NCBI GenBank assembly: GCA_022820485.1
Contig: JAJEFJ010000068.1
Coordinates: 57,291 to 121,290 of the forward strand
Source of the DNA: Candidatus Latescibacterota bacterium
GTDB lineage: Bacteria; Latescibacterota; UBA2968; UBA8231
DNA: 64,000 nt
Direction: 5' to 3'
Part shown: positions 51,694-59,530 of the stretch, in pieces
Layout: the number at the start of each line of letters is the position of its first letter
Position numbering within the stretch: the stretch's first letter is position 1
Made by a program: the position numbers and the translations under genes
Notes under the pieces: generated by a model
What the model was told of the DNA's origin: nothing
The model's database searches: none
The model's input: the letters and a program-made list of their open reading frames with translations, nothing else

Positions 51694-52962
51694 TCATGCC
51701 TCGGTACGCCACAGGCGCGGTATCGGGCTGGTGGCTTGCTGCTCGGGCAGGTGCCAGTATTCGGCTTCTGGCGGGACCTCTTGTAGATGCGGGCAGGTCA
51801 TACCGTGGCGATCCCACACCACCTCGCCGGCGCACAAGGTCAGCGCGCATTCGAGGCGGTGCCGGGCTTCGATGCAGGCCCAGCCGCAGTCGCGAAAGTA
51901 GAAGTTGCCCTCGAGGACGCCCAGCACGGCGATGTCGGCTTCAGAGCCGGGCGTCAAAGTTCCTAACTCGGGTCGGCGAATGGCGCTGGCGGGCGTGACG
52001 GTAGAGCGGTAGATCACTTCCTGTAAGGACATGTTCATAGCCAAGCACTTGGACATGGTGTCGAGCATGGAGTGAACGTGGCCGTTGATATTACCCATGT
52101 GCAGGTCGGTGCTAATGGAATCGGGCGGGAAGCCGTCGGCAATGGCCGGCATGGCAGCGCGGTACCAGAAGCTGGCCGCCCCGTGGCCGAGGTCGAAGTG
52201 AATGCCCCTGTCGCGCGCCTCGTGCATGTAGTCGTACACCTCGCCGTCTTCATCGACGACGGGGAACTGGCGGGCAAAGACGTGCGTGTGAATATCGCCG
52301 GGGCGCAGGTGCTTGAGGATGAGATCGGGATAGGAGCGCTCGGGCGGGCGCGGCCAAAAGTCAACCATCACCGGCATTTTACAGCGCTCGCCGGCCTCGA
52401 CGGCCGCATCAACTGAGGCCCAAGGCGGATGTTCGTCGTCAAAGGGCTTGGTGGTCCAATAGTGGGCGGTCTTGATGCCGACGCACACCTCGTCGTGGGC
52501 CGCAGCCATCTCGGCCGCCCGTTGGGGATCGAGGTTGGCGACGACTTGTTCGGGAGGGCCCATGCCTGGGGCGGCAATGTTGACATAGGCAAACATGCGG
52601 GTCTTGGAGTGGTCGATCACGGTCTCGCGGAAGTGCTCAAACTCCTCGGCCCCGGCCGTGCCCGTATCGACGCAGGTGGTTACACCCTCCTTGAGGAAGT
52701 GGGCGTCGGCGTTGAGGCTACCCACCATCCCGCCGGATTGGCGGCCGCGGGTATGGTACGTATGGACGTGGATGTCGAGCAGGCCCGGCACGACGACGAG
52801 ATTGCCCACGTCGATAACGCGGTGGGCGTCCGCCGGGGAAATGTCCGCTTCAACGCGAGCGATGCGGCCGTCGAGTACGCCGACGTCGACAACGCCGTCA
52901 ATACCGTTGGCAGGGTCGATTACGTGGCCACCTTTGAGCAGCATTTCGAGCTTGCGAGGCAT
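51694..52962 (-). CDS. Amidohydrolase/dihydroorotase-like metal-dependent hydrolase
   Basis: 422 aa from the ATG at 52962. N-terminal beta sandwich MLLKGGHVIDPANGIDGVVD and the HxH metal motif in VVPGLLDIHVHTYHTRG. Further ligands: KTAHYWTTKPFDDEHP (possible bridging Lys), THVFARQFPVVDEDGEVYDY and HFDLGHGAASFW with His, then SISTDLHMGNINGHVHS with Asp. C-terminal LGTLTPGSEADIAVLGVLEG is standard. Hydrolyses a C-N bond of unknown substrate (hydantoinase, deacetylase and isoaspartyl types are possible). Confidence 0.9.
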   Translation of the reverse strand: MPRKLEMLLKGGHVIDPANGIDGVVDVGVLDGRIARVEADISPADAHRVIDVGNLVVVPGLLDIHVHTYHTRGRQSGGMVGSLNADAHFLKEGVTTCVDTGTAGAEEFEHFRETVIDHSKTRMFAYVNIAAPGMGPPEQVVANLDPQRAAEMAAAHDEVCVGIKTAHYWTTKPFDDEHPPWASVDAAVEAGERCKMPVMVDFWPRPPERSYPDLILKHLRPGDIHTHVFARQFPVVDEDGEVYDYMHEARDRGIHFDLGHGAASFWYRAAMPAIADGFPPDSISTDLHMGNINGHVHSMLDTMSKCLAMNMSLQEVIYRSTVTPASAIRRPELGTLTPGSEADIAVLGVLEGNFYFRDCGWACIEARHRLECALTLCAGEVVWDRHGMTCPHLQEVPPEAEYWHLPEQQATSPIPRLWRTEA

Positions 52963-53035
52963 GGTTTTTTCGTTTCGGATGTTGTAGTGAGAATCAAAAA
53001 GTAGGCTGGGGCAAAAGGAGGGGCAAATGAGGTTG

Positions 53036-53065
53036 TTGACAATGGTCAGATACTTAGAGTACAAT
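53036..53065 (+). promoter_or_regulatory. Predicted promoter of the nfeD-floA operon
   Basis: Perfect TTGACA (53036-53041), 18-bp spacer and TACAAT (53060-53065), one base off consensus. The start of transcription would be near 53072, giving a ~24-nt leader before the ATG at 53096. No clear Shine-Dalgarno site is seen in that leader. Confidence 0.68.
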
Positions 53066-53095
53066 TATCGAATTATAGCGTATATTCAATAGCAA

Positions 53096-54415
53096 ATGCG
53101 ACACCTTATCTACACACTCCTAATTTTGTCGGCCAGCAGCGCCCACGCTCAGACCGTCTATCGCGTCCACCTCAAGCTAGAGGGTATGATCGACCCGGGC
53201 GTGGCGGCCTTTGTCGAGCGCGTGATCGCCGACGCCGACGAAACCGAGGCCGACGCCATCGTCTTTGAGATCGACACCTTTGGCGGGCGCGTCGATGCGG
53301 CCACTGTGATCCGCGACGCCATCCTCGACGCCGAAACCCTGACCATCGCCTTTATCAATAAGCGGGCGATTTCGGCCGGGGCACTCATCTCGCTGGCTTG
53401 CGACAAGATCGTCATGACGCAAGCATCGACCATGGGCGCGACCACCCCGGTCGATGCCACGGGCGACAAAGCTAGCGACAAAATAACCTCTTATATGCGC
53501 GCCGAGATGCGCGCCACGGCCGAGCGCACCGGCCGCAACGTCAAGATCGCCGAGGCCATGGTCGATGAGCGCGTCGAGGTGCCGGGCCTGAGCGCCGAAG
53601 CGGGCCGGCCAGCGACTCTGACCACTGAGCAGGCGCTCAACTACCAGATGGCCGACGAGACGGCCGAGACGCTAATCGAACTGTTGCGCATCTACGATCT
53701 AGGCGAGGCCGAAATCGTCGAAGTCGAACTCAATTGGACCGAGCACGTCTTGCGTATGTTGACCCACCCGGTCGTCACTTCGATCTTGCTGGCCGTGGCC
53801 ATGTTCGGCTTAATCGCCGAGGTGCGCACCCCCGGTTGGGGCTTGGGCGGCACGCTGGCGCTAGTGGCGCTGGGCCTTTTCTTTGGCAGCCACTTGATCG
53901 TCCACTTGGCCGAGTGGCAGGAATTGGCGCTCTTTGCCGTCGGCGCGACGCTTTTGGTCGTCGAATTGGTGGCCATTCCGGGCTTTGGCATTGTGGGTGC
54001 GTTGGGTATCGGCGCGATGATTGCGAGCGTGGTGATTACCCAATTGGGCGATTTTCAATTGTGGAGTTTCGAGGAAATCGTCTCGGTGATCGGGCGTCTC
54101 GCTGGCTCGATGATCGGCGCGTTTGTACTCTCGCTCATCGTTTTGCGCTCCCTGCCCAAGTTCGCCGCCTTCAACCGCCTCGTACTCCACAACGAAATCA
54201 AAGCCGCCGACGGGTACACGTCCTCCTCGCGCAAGACCGACGACGAGCTGTTGGGCAAGGAGGGGGTTACAGTCAGCTACCTGCGGCCCTCGGGTATCGC
54301 CCTGTTGGGGGGCAAGCGGCTCACCGTGATCGCCGAGGGCGAATTCATCGAGGCGCAACGGCCCATTAAAGTAGTAGAAGCGCGCGGCAGTCGCGTGGTG
54401 GTGAAGGCGCTATGA
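53096..54415 (+). CDS. NfeD family membrane-bound serine protease (long form)
   Basis: 439 aa. Signal peptide MRHLIYTLLILSASSAHA, then a ClpP-like protease domain (residues ~20-200) with FEIDTFGGRVDAATVIRDAI and the nucleophile Ser93 in KRAISAGALISLACDKIVM; Lys125 or Lys129 is the likely base. Five or so helices follow (~220-350), then the C-terminal OB-fold NfeD domain (EGVTVSYLRPSGIALLGGKR). The family works with flotillins/stomatins at membrane microdomains. ATGA overlap with the next gene (54412-54415); shared promoter at 53036-53065. Confidence 0.92.
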   Translation: MRHLIYTLLILSASSAHAQTVYRVHLKLEGMIDPGVAAFVERVIADADETEADAIVFEIDTFGGRVDAATVIRDAILDAETLTIAFINKRAISAGALISLACDKIVMTQASTMGATTPVDATGDKASDKITSYMRAEMRATAERTGRNVKIAEAMVDERVEVPGLSAEAGRPATLTTEQALNYQMADETAETLIELLRIYDLGEAEIVEVELNWTEHVLRMLTHPVVTSILLAVAMFGLIAEVRTPGWGLGGTLALVALGLFFGSHLIVHLAEWQELALFAVGATLLVVELVAIPGFGIVGALGIGAMIASVVITQLGDFQLWSFEEIVSVIGRLAGSMIGAFVLSLIVLRSLPKFAAFNRLVLHNEIKAADGYTSSSRKTDDELLGKEGVTVSYLRPSGIALLGGKRLTVIAEGEFIEAQRPIKVVEARGSRVVVKAL

Positions 54416-54921
54416 GCTTTCTGGGAGGGGAGATGTTGGAATGGGTTTATTCGCTGGCCTTGCTAGTGCTCGGCTTTGTGCTGGTGCTCTTGGAAATTTT
54501 CGTTATCCCAGGGCTCAACATCTTCGGCATCGTTGGTTTGCTGACCGCGGTCGCCGGCATTGCCTATGCCTATATAAACATGGGTGGCTTGGCGGCTGGC
54601 GTCGTGGCGGGGGTGGGGCTTGTGGGCACCGCCATCTTGGTGCGGCTGATGCTCAAGGTCCGCGCTTGGAACCGCTTGGTACTCAACGATGGCATGACGC
54701 GCAAGGCCGGCTACGATTCGGTCAAGCCGGGCCGCGAGTCATTGCTCGGGCAGACGGGCGAGGCGATTACGACGCTGCGGCCAGCGGGGCGGGCGCAATT
54801 TGGCGAACGGGTAGTCGACGTAGTCAGCGAAGGTGCCTATATTGAACGCGGTGAGCAGGTCGAGGTATTAAAAGTAGCTGGCAACAGAGTAGTAGTTCAG
54901 TCAGTCCAGTCCGAATCTTAG
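54412..54921 (+). CDS. NfeD family protein, short form without protease domain
   Basis: 169 aa: two to three hydrophobic helices (LLVLGFVLVLLEIFVIPGLN, FGIVGLLTAVAGIAYAYINM, VAGVGLVGTAILVRLML) and a C-terminal OB-fold (LLGQTGEAITTLRPAGRAQF, VDVVSEGAYIERGEQVEVLK). It repeats the C-terminal half of the gene before it, so the pair is likely an old duplication. Its start overlaps the long nfeD stop. It probably helps organise FloA, encoded 24 bp downstream. Confidence 0.9.
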   Translation: MSFLGGEMLEWVYSLALLVLGFVLVLLEIFVIPGLNIFGIVGLLTAVAGIAYAYINMGGLAAGVVAGVGLVGTAILVRLMLKVRAWNRLVLNDGMTRKAGYDSVKPGRESLLGQTGEAITTLRPAGRAQFGERVVDVVSEGAYIERGEQVEVLKVAGNRVVVQSVQSES

Positions 54922-54945
54922 TTCACTCCTTTCAAGGAGCTAATA

Positions 54946-55926
54946 ATGGAAGTCCTGTTTTTGGTCTTGGTGCTTTTCGGCATCATCATCTTTTTGTCGC
55001 TCTTCACCTATTTCATTCCGGTGGGGCTGTGGATTTCGGCCTATTTCGCCGGAGTCAGGGTGGCGATTTTCAAGGACTTGGTGGGTATGCGCCTGCGCAA
55101 GGTGCCACCGCGCCAGATCGTCGGCCCCAAAATCAGCGCCGCTAAGGCGGGGCTGGATGTCGGCTTGGAGAGCATGGAAGCCCACTACTTGGCCGGCGGC
55201 AACGTCAACGCGGTGATTTTAGCGCTGATTTCGGCCGACAAGGCCAACATCGATCTGAGCTTCGAGCGGGCCGCGAGCATCGACTTGGCTGGCCGCGACG
55301 TGCTCGACGCGGTCAAAGTCAGCGTCAATCCCAAGGTGATCAACACGCCCCTGATTGCGGCGATTGCCAAGGACGGCATTCAGGTCAAGGCCACCTGCCG
55401 GGTGACCGTGCGCGCCAATATCGACCGCTTGGTCGGCGGCGCCGGCGAGGAGACGATCATCGCCCGCGTCGGCGAAGGGATCGTCACCACCATCGGCTCG
55501 GCTTCGACGCACAAAGAGGTGCTCGAAAATCCCGATCTGATCTCCCGACGCGTGCTGGAAAAGGGCCTCGACTCGGAGACCGCCTTTGAGATCCTCTCGA
55601 TTGATATCGCCGATGTCGATGTGGGCGAGAATATCGGCGCTAAGTTGCAGACCGATCAGGCGGATGCCGATCTCAAAATCGCCCAAGCCAAGGCCGAGGA
55701 ACGCCGGGCCATGGCCCAGGCGCGCGAGCAGGAGATGACCGCCCAAGTCGTGGAAATGGAATCGCGAGTCAAGGAAGCCGAAGCCGAGGTGCCGCGCGCG
55801 ATGGCCGAGGCCTTCCGCGAGGGCAACCTGGGTATCATGGACTACTACCGCATGCGCAATATCCAAGCCGACACGGACATGCGCGACTCGATTTCCGAAA
55901 GCGGCGAGGAACGCGATAATAACTAG
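54946..55926 (+). CDS. floA: Flotillin-like protein FloA
   Basis: 326 aa, the usual FloA (UPF0365) length. An N-terminal membrane hairpin ([20 protein letters not shown]) anchors it to the cytoplasmic face. The SPFH/PHB domain follows with [20 protein letters not shown] and [20 protein letters not shown]. The C-terminal coiled coil is rich in Ala, Glu and Arg ([20 protein letters not shown]). It forms membrane microdomains that influence fluidity, secretion and signalling. AAGGAG precedes the ATG. The nfeD-floA pairing is conserved across many bacteria. Confidence 0.94.
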   Translation: MEVLFLVLVLFGIIIFLSLFTYFIPVGLWISAYFAGVRVAIFKDLVGMRLRKVPPRQIVGPKISAAKAGLDVGLESMEAHYLAGGNVNAVILALISADKANIDLSFERAASIDLAGRDVLDAVKVSVNPKVINTPLIAAIAKDGIQVKATCRVTVRANIDRLVGGAGEETIIARVGEGIVTTIGSASTHKEVLENPDLISRRVLEKGLDSETAFEILSIDIADVDVGENIGAKLQTDQADADLKIAQAKAEERRAMAQAREQEMTAQVVEMESRVKEAEAEVPRAMAEAFREGNLGIMDYYRMRNIQADTDMRDSISESGEERDNN

Positions 55927-55929
55927 TCC

Positions 55930-56424
55930 ATGGAACTCCTACTCTTTACCCTCGCCATACTGTTCAGCATATTTTCGGCGCTGATGGAGCGTCGCAGACG
56001 CCGCAAACAAGTTGAAGAGGCACAACGGCAGCACGCCGAGGTCGACCAGCAGCACGCCGAGGTCAATCCGGCTGCGCCCGTTGTCGCCGAGGAGGCGAAG
56101 GCGAAGGAAGAAGAGCCGACCTTTGGCTGGCCGTTTGACGGCGATCCTTTTGAGGAGCCGGTTCTCGCCGAGGCCGATCCGGCCGAGGCTGAGAGGGAGG
56201 CGCTAGAAGCCGAGCGGCAAGCTCTAGAGGCTGAGCGGCGTACTGTGGCGGCCGAAAAGCTGGCCATGGAGCGGCTAAAGGAGACCAAGCCCCAAGAGTC
56301 AGGCGAGAGGCGGCGACCTCGGCGCACCCGGAGTCGCTGGTTCCTCACCCCTCAGACGGCGCGCGATGCGATCGTCTATATGGAAATTCTCGGCAAGCCG
56401 AAGAGCGAACGAGAGGAGTGGTAA
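55930..56424 (+). CDS. Hypothetical membrane-anchored coiled-coil protein
   Basis: 164 aa, not recognised. One N-terminal helix (MELLLFTLAILFSIFSAL) is followed by a basic cluster (ERRRRRK) and a long charged coiled coil with two visible repeats, QQHAEVDQQHAEV and EAEREALEAERQALEAERRT. The C-terminus TARDAIVYMEILGKPKSERE is globular. It starts 3 bp after floA, so it is a candidate partner of the FloA scaffold. A conserved DUF in this position is known next to some floA genes, but I cannot name it. Confidence 0.72.
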   Translation: MELLLFTLAILFSIFSALMERRRRRKQVEEAQRQHAEVDQQHAEVNPAAPVVAEEAKAKEEEPTFGWPFDGDPFEEPVLAEADPAEAEREALEAERQALEAERRTVAAEKLAMERLKETKPQESGERRRPRRTRSRWFLTPQTARDAIVYMEILGKPKSEREEW

Positions 56425-56433
56425 ATGGTATAA

Positions 56434-56520
56434 GCCGGAGTGGCGGAACTGGTAGACGCGCTGGATTCAAAATCCTGTATCCGCAAGGGTGTGTGGGTTC
56501 GAGTCCCACCTCCGGCACCA
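56434..56520 (+). tRNA. tRNA-Leu (anticodon CAA)
   Basis: 87 nt including an encoded CCA end. The 7-bp acceptor stem GCCGGAG pairs with CTCCGGC, and the anticodon stem-loop CTGGATTCAAAATCCTG has CAA at 56468-56470. A long variable arm (TATCCGCAAGGGTGTG region) marks a class II tRNA, and the T-loop GGTTCGAGTCC is standard. It decodes UUG. TTTTT follows at once. Confidence 0.96.
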
Positions 56521-56537
56521 TTTTTACTAGCCGTTGT

Positions 56538-56573
56538 ACGCTAGCGATGCGGAGCCATTCGCATCGCTAGCGT
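56538..56573 (+). terminator. Perfect hairpin downstream of tRNA-Leu
   Basis: ACGCTAGCGATGCG and CGCATCGCTAGCGT, 14-bp perfect arms with an 8-nt loop (GAGCCATT), followed by TCCCTTT. Very stable; a likely transcription terminator for the tRNA, though the T-run is weak. Confidence 0.6.
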
Positions 56574-56699
56574 TCCCTTTGCATCTCCTAATGGGCTGCG
56601 CAATTTTGCCTTCCTTTTCTTCTCCCCCATCTGTCGCAAGCTCAATTAATTTTCTCCCCATCTGTCGCACTCCCCAAGTTCCGAAAGGAGATAACCGCC

Positions 56700-56858
56700 G
56701 TGACATCTCCGGAAATAAGACGCCTTTTCGACATCGTCTCGGTACTCGTGCTGCTGATTGTAGTTCCGGCTTACATCTTCTGTCGCTTGGGACTCATTCT
56801 GCTGATTGCAGTTCCGACAGCTTACATCTTCTGCCGTCTGAGGTCGCCCGCTGACTAA
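56700..56858 (+). CDS. Microprotein with two duplicated membrane helices
   Basis: A 52-codon frame starting GTG at 56700 with AAAGGAG 9 bp upstream. The product is VTSPEIRRLFDIVSVLV, then LLIVVPAYIFCRL and again LLIAVPTAYIFCRL, ending RSPAD. The two hydrophobic units are near copies of each other at protein and DNA level, so the gene grew by a tandem duplication of about 50 bp. It should sit in the membrane as two short helices. It ends 12 bp before the next gene's GTG, suggesting co-transcription. Not recognised in any family. Confidence 0.5.
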   Translation: MTSPEIRRLFDIVSVLVLLIVVPAYIFCRLGLILLIAVPTAYIFCRLRSPAD

Positions 56859-56870
56859 CGGGACGAGACT

Positions 56871-58661
56871 GTGCAAACGCTAAAAGGCCAAGCGCGCACT
56901 GCGCCGCCGCTATGGGCAGTCTTGGAGCGGCGACTGATCGACGCGATCGACGAGGCGGCACCGATTTTTCTCGAGAAGTACACCCGCCCCGGCGGCAGCC
57001 TGATATGGATGGAAGAATATCCTGGAGACGGGGTCTGGGCCGACGACCTGTACGAGGCATTTTTCAACTGGCCTCACTACTATGCTCTAGGCGGTAGCGA
57101 GTACACGGGCGTCAAGGCCCTAGAGGAGTGGAATGCCATTACCCGGCAGCTAGAGCACGACTACGGCCGCGTCACCCGTGAGTTTATCAACGACGACGAC
57201 TGGTTCCACAACGCGGAAAACTACATCTACTTCTATCACTTGGGGATGGCCGACCCGACCAACGCCGAAACGCGCCGCCGGGCGCAGCGCTTCGCCGGAT
57301 TGTACTTGAACGACGACCCGGCCGTGCCCAACTACGATCCCGAACACCGCATCGTGCGCTCGCCCTGTAGCGGCAGCAAAGGGCCACTCTTGCAAATGCG
57401 GCGCGGCGAAATCCACTACGACCTCACCCACGATCACGCCACGCTGGGGCCGGACTTTGATTTGCCCGCCAACTGGTGGGAGGATCCCGAGACCAAACGC
57501 CGCGTTGAGGAGCAATTCGACCAAGTGGTCATGCAGGGCGACGTGACCGTCAACTTAGGCGTAGTGGCGCTGGTGGCGACAGCCTTTCTCCACACTGGCG
57601 AGGCGCGATACCGGGAGTGGATCGAGGAATACGTAGGAGCTTGGATAGAGCGCACCGAGGCCAACGGCGGTATCGTCCCGGACAACATCGGCCCCAATGG
57701 CATCGTCGGCGAGATGCGCCGAGGGCAGTGGTGGGGTGGACTGTATGGCTGGACCGGGCGCTATGGACACAACATGATGGCCCACTCAATCACCTCGGCG
57801 GTGGAAGCCGCGCTGTTGATCACGGGCGAGACCCGCTACTTGGACCTGCTCCGCATGCACATGGATGCGCTAGTCGCACACGGTCGCGAGGAAGGGGGGC
57901 GGCTGCTCGTGCCCTACAAGCACACGGACGAAGGTTGGACCGACTTCAACCCCATCAATTCCAATGCGCCGATCCACTTGTGGGCCGCGTCCATGGAGGA
58001 ACGCGACTGGCAGCGGCTGGAGACCTTGCGCCGGGGAGCCGAAGACGAGTGGAGGCAGGTGGGGCAGCGCGGACCGCGCTCGCTCGACGACCGCGCCTGG
58101 ACCCGCTTTCTCGCTGGCGAGTCCCCGGATTATCCCGAGCGCATCCTGCAGGCCAACTACCGCGAGGTCGGCGACCGCATTGCCAAGGTCATAGACGACG
58201 AACAGGACCTGACCCGACTCGACGTACACTGGTGGCAGCAAGTCAACCCAGTGGTCACCGAAGCCTTAGTGCAGCTAACGACCGGTGCGCCGCAAACCAT
58301 CTACTGGGGCGGGTTGGCGCAAGGGCGGGTGCGCTATTTCGACGGCGAGCAGCAGCGGCCGGGTTTGCCCCCGGACGTTGCAGCTCTGGTGACCGGCCTC
58401 AGTGATGACTGTGCGGAGCTGACGTTGGTCAACTTGAGCACGAGCCGCACCCGGCAGGTGATCGTCGGCGCTGGCAGCTTTGGCGAGCACTGCTTTGGCC
58501 GGGTGCGAGCTGGCGATGAGGCACTCGACGTGGATAGCACTTATTTCCAAGTTGAATTGGCACCGGCCAGCCAAATCGAATTGTCGCTCGCCATGCGGCG
58601 TTACAGCCAGCAGCCTAGCTTTCGCCTGCCTTGGCACGGCGACGGGATTCCCTACCGATAG
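56871..58661 (+). CDS. Unrecognised protein, probable alpha-barrel glycan-active type
   Basis: 596 aa from a GTG. No signal peptide or membrane helix. Repeating helix pairs with aromatic and acidic motifs (MEEYPGDGVWADDLYEAFFN, WFHNAENYIYFYHLGMADPT, GQWWGGLYGWTGRYGHNMMA, INSNAPIHLWAASMEERDW) resemble (alpha/alpha)6 toroids of glycoside hydrolases or epimerases. The last ~110 residues are a beta sandwich (ELTLVNLSTSRTRQVIVGAG). I cannot name the family. It precedes a PhyH gene by 88 bp with a palindromic repeat between. Confidence 0.7.
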   Translation: MQTLKGQARTAPPLWAVLERRLIDAIDEAAPIFLEKYTRPGGSLIWMEEYPGDGVWADDLYEAFFNWPHYYALGGSEYTGVKALEEWNAITRQLEHDYGRVTREFINDDDWFHNAENYIYFYHLGMADPTNAETRRRAQRFAGLYLNDDPAVPNYDPEHRIVRSPCSGSKGPLLQMRRGEIHYDLTHDHATLGPDFDLPANWWEDPETKRRVEEQFDQVVMQGDVTVNLGVVALVATAFLHTGEARYREWIEEYVGAWIERTEANGGIVPDNIGPNGIVGEMRRGQWWGGLYGWTGRYGHNMMAHSITSAVEAALLITGETRYLDLLRMHMDALVAHGREEGGRLLVPYKHTDEGWTDFNPINSNAPIHLWAASMEERDWQRLETLRRGAEDEWRQVGQRGPRSLDDRAWTRFLAGESPDYPERILQANYREVGDRIAKVIDDEQDLTRLDVHWWQQVNPVVTEALVQLTTGAPQTIYWGGLAQGRVRYFDGEQQRPGLPPDVAALVTGLSDDCAELTLVNLSTSRTRQVIVGAGSFGEHCFGRVRAGDEALDVDSTYFQVELAPASQIELSLAMRRYSQQPSFRLPWHGDGIPYR

Positions 58662-58700
58662 GATTGACCGACGTCTCTGGCGTCGGCCATTTTTCCGATT

Positions 58701-58725
58701 GTAGGGGCAATCCTTGTGGTTGCCC
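58701..58725. repeat. Dispersed palindrome, GTAGGGGC family
   Basis: 25-bp copy beginning GTAGGGGCAATCC and ending GGTTGCCC, with a CTTGT-type loop between arms. Same orientation and near-identical to the unit at 63836. Lies between the barrel-protein and PhyH genes. Confidence 0.75.
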
Positions 58726-58749
58726 TCCTTCCAATCAGGAGATAAAGCG

Positions 58750-59496
58750 ATGGACCAAGCCGACCGCGATTTCTTTGCTGCAAATGGCTATCTCAACCTA
58801 GGGCAAGTGCTCGACAATGACGACGTGCAATACTTCCGCGCCATGTTTGATGGGGATATGGAGAAGTATCCCTATTTCTGGCACCGCTACGGCTACCACC
58901 AGCACGCCAACTACGAGGCGTTGATCACCTCCCCGCAGTTCGACGAGTTGATTCGCCACCCAAAAATATACCCGACGATCGAGGAACTGATGGGCGGGCC
59001 GCTCTGCTTTGGCGAGATCGGGCTGCGGATGATGCGGGCGTACGACGGCCCATTGCACCAAGGTTGGCACCGCGACAGGCCGCATTGGGACGAACATCCA
59101 TTCCGCATGGACTACATCCAACTCATGGTCTATCTGTCCGATGTGGACGAGGGGACGCATTGCTTTTCGCTGTCCCCAGAAGCAGTAAGCCAGCCGGTGC
59201 TCGAAGATAAGGAAGAGCAACTCAAGCGGGGCGGTGAGTACCACTTGCACGGTCCCGCTGGGACCTGCGCGCTATTTAACGTGGCCGTCCTGCACACGGC
59301 GACGACGCGCCCCACGCAAGCAGAGCGGCGCACCGTGCAGATTTACTACGGGCATCGCAACCGGGCACCGCTGGCGAACGATTCGAGTATTCCGGCGGCG
59401 TTTTGGCGGGATAGTGAAGATGCAGAAACGCGGGCTTTTTACGGAGTTTTGAACGAGCGCACTAAGGTGTATTTGGCGGCGTTCCCCGGAGCTTGA
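58750..59496 (+). CDS. Phytanoyl-CoA dioxygenase (PhyH) family protein
   Basis: 248 aa from the ATG at 58750 (AGGAGA upstream). DQADRDFFAANGYLNLGQVL is the N-terminal helix-strand. The HxD is in HQGWHRDRPHWDEHPF and the distal His in NVAVLHTATTRPTQAERRTV, followed by the 2-oxoglutarate Arg. It is more diverged from the other five PhyH genes of the window than those at 11652 and 38228 are from each other. Precedes the diadenylate cyclase gene by 34 bp. Confidence 0.9.
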   Translation: MDQADRDFFAANGYLNLGQVLDNDDVQYFRAMFDGDMEKYPYFWHRYGYHQHANYEALITSPQFDELIRHPKIYPTIEELMGGPLCFGEIGLRMMRAYDGPLHQGWHRDRPHWDEHPFRMDYIQLMVYLSDVDEGTHCFSLSPEAVSQPVLEDKEEQLKRGGEYHLHGPAGTCALFNVAVLHTATTRPTQAERRTVQIYYGHRNRAPLANDSSIPAAFWRDSEDAETRAFYGVLNERTKVYLAAFPGA

Positions 59497-59530
59497 CCCA
59501 TTTCCCTCCGTTGGGGCGGAGAAGGTTATT

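Noticed and set aside
56534-56854. 106-codon frame after tRNA-Leu
   Set aside because: It covers the terminator hairpin and has low-complexity Ser/Leu/His composition; the 56700 frame has a ribosome-binding site and sensible helices.
56646-56876. Minus-strand frame opposite the microprotein
   Set aside because: Repetitive Asn/Gln-rich composition is the mirror of the duplication on the other strand, and no start signal is seen.
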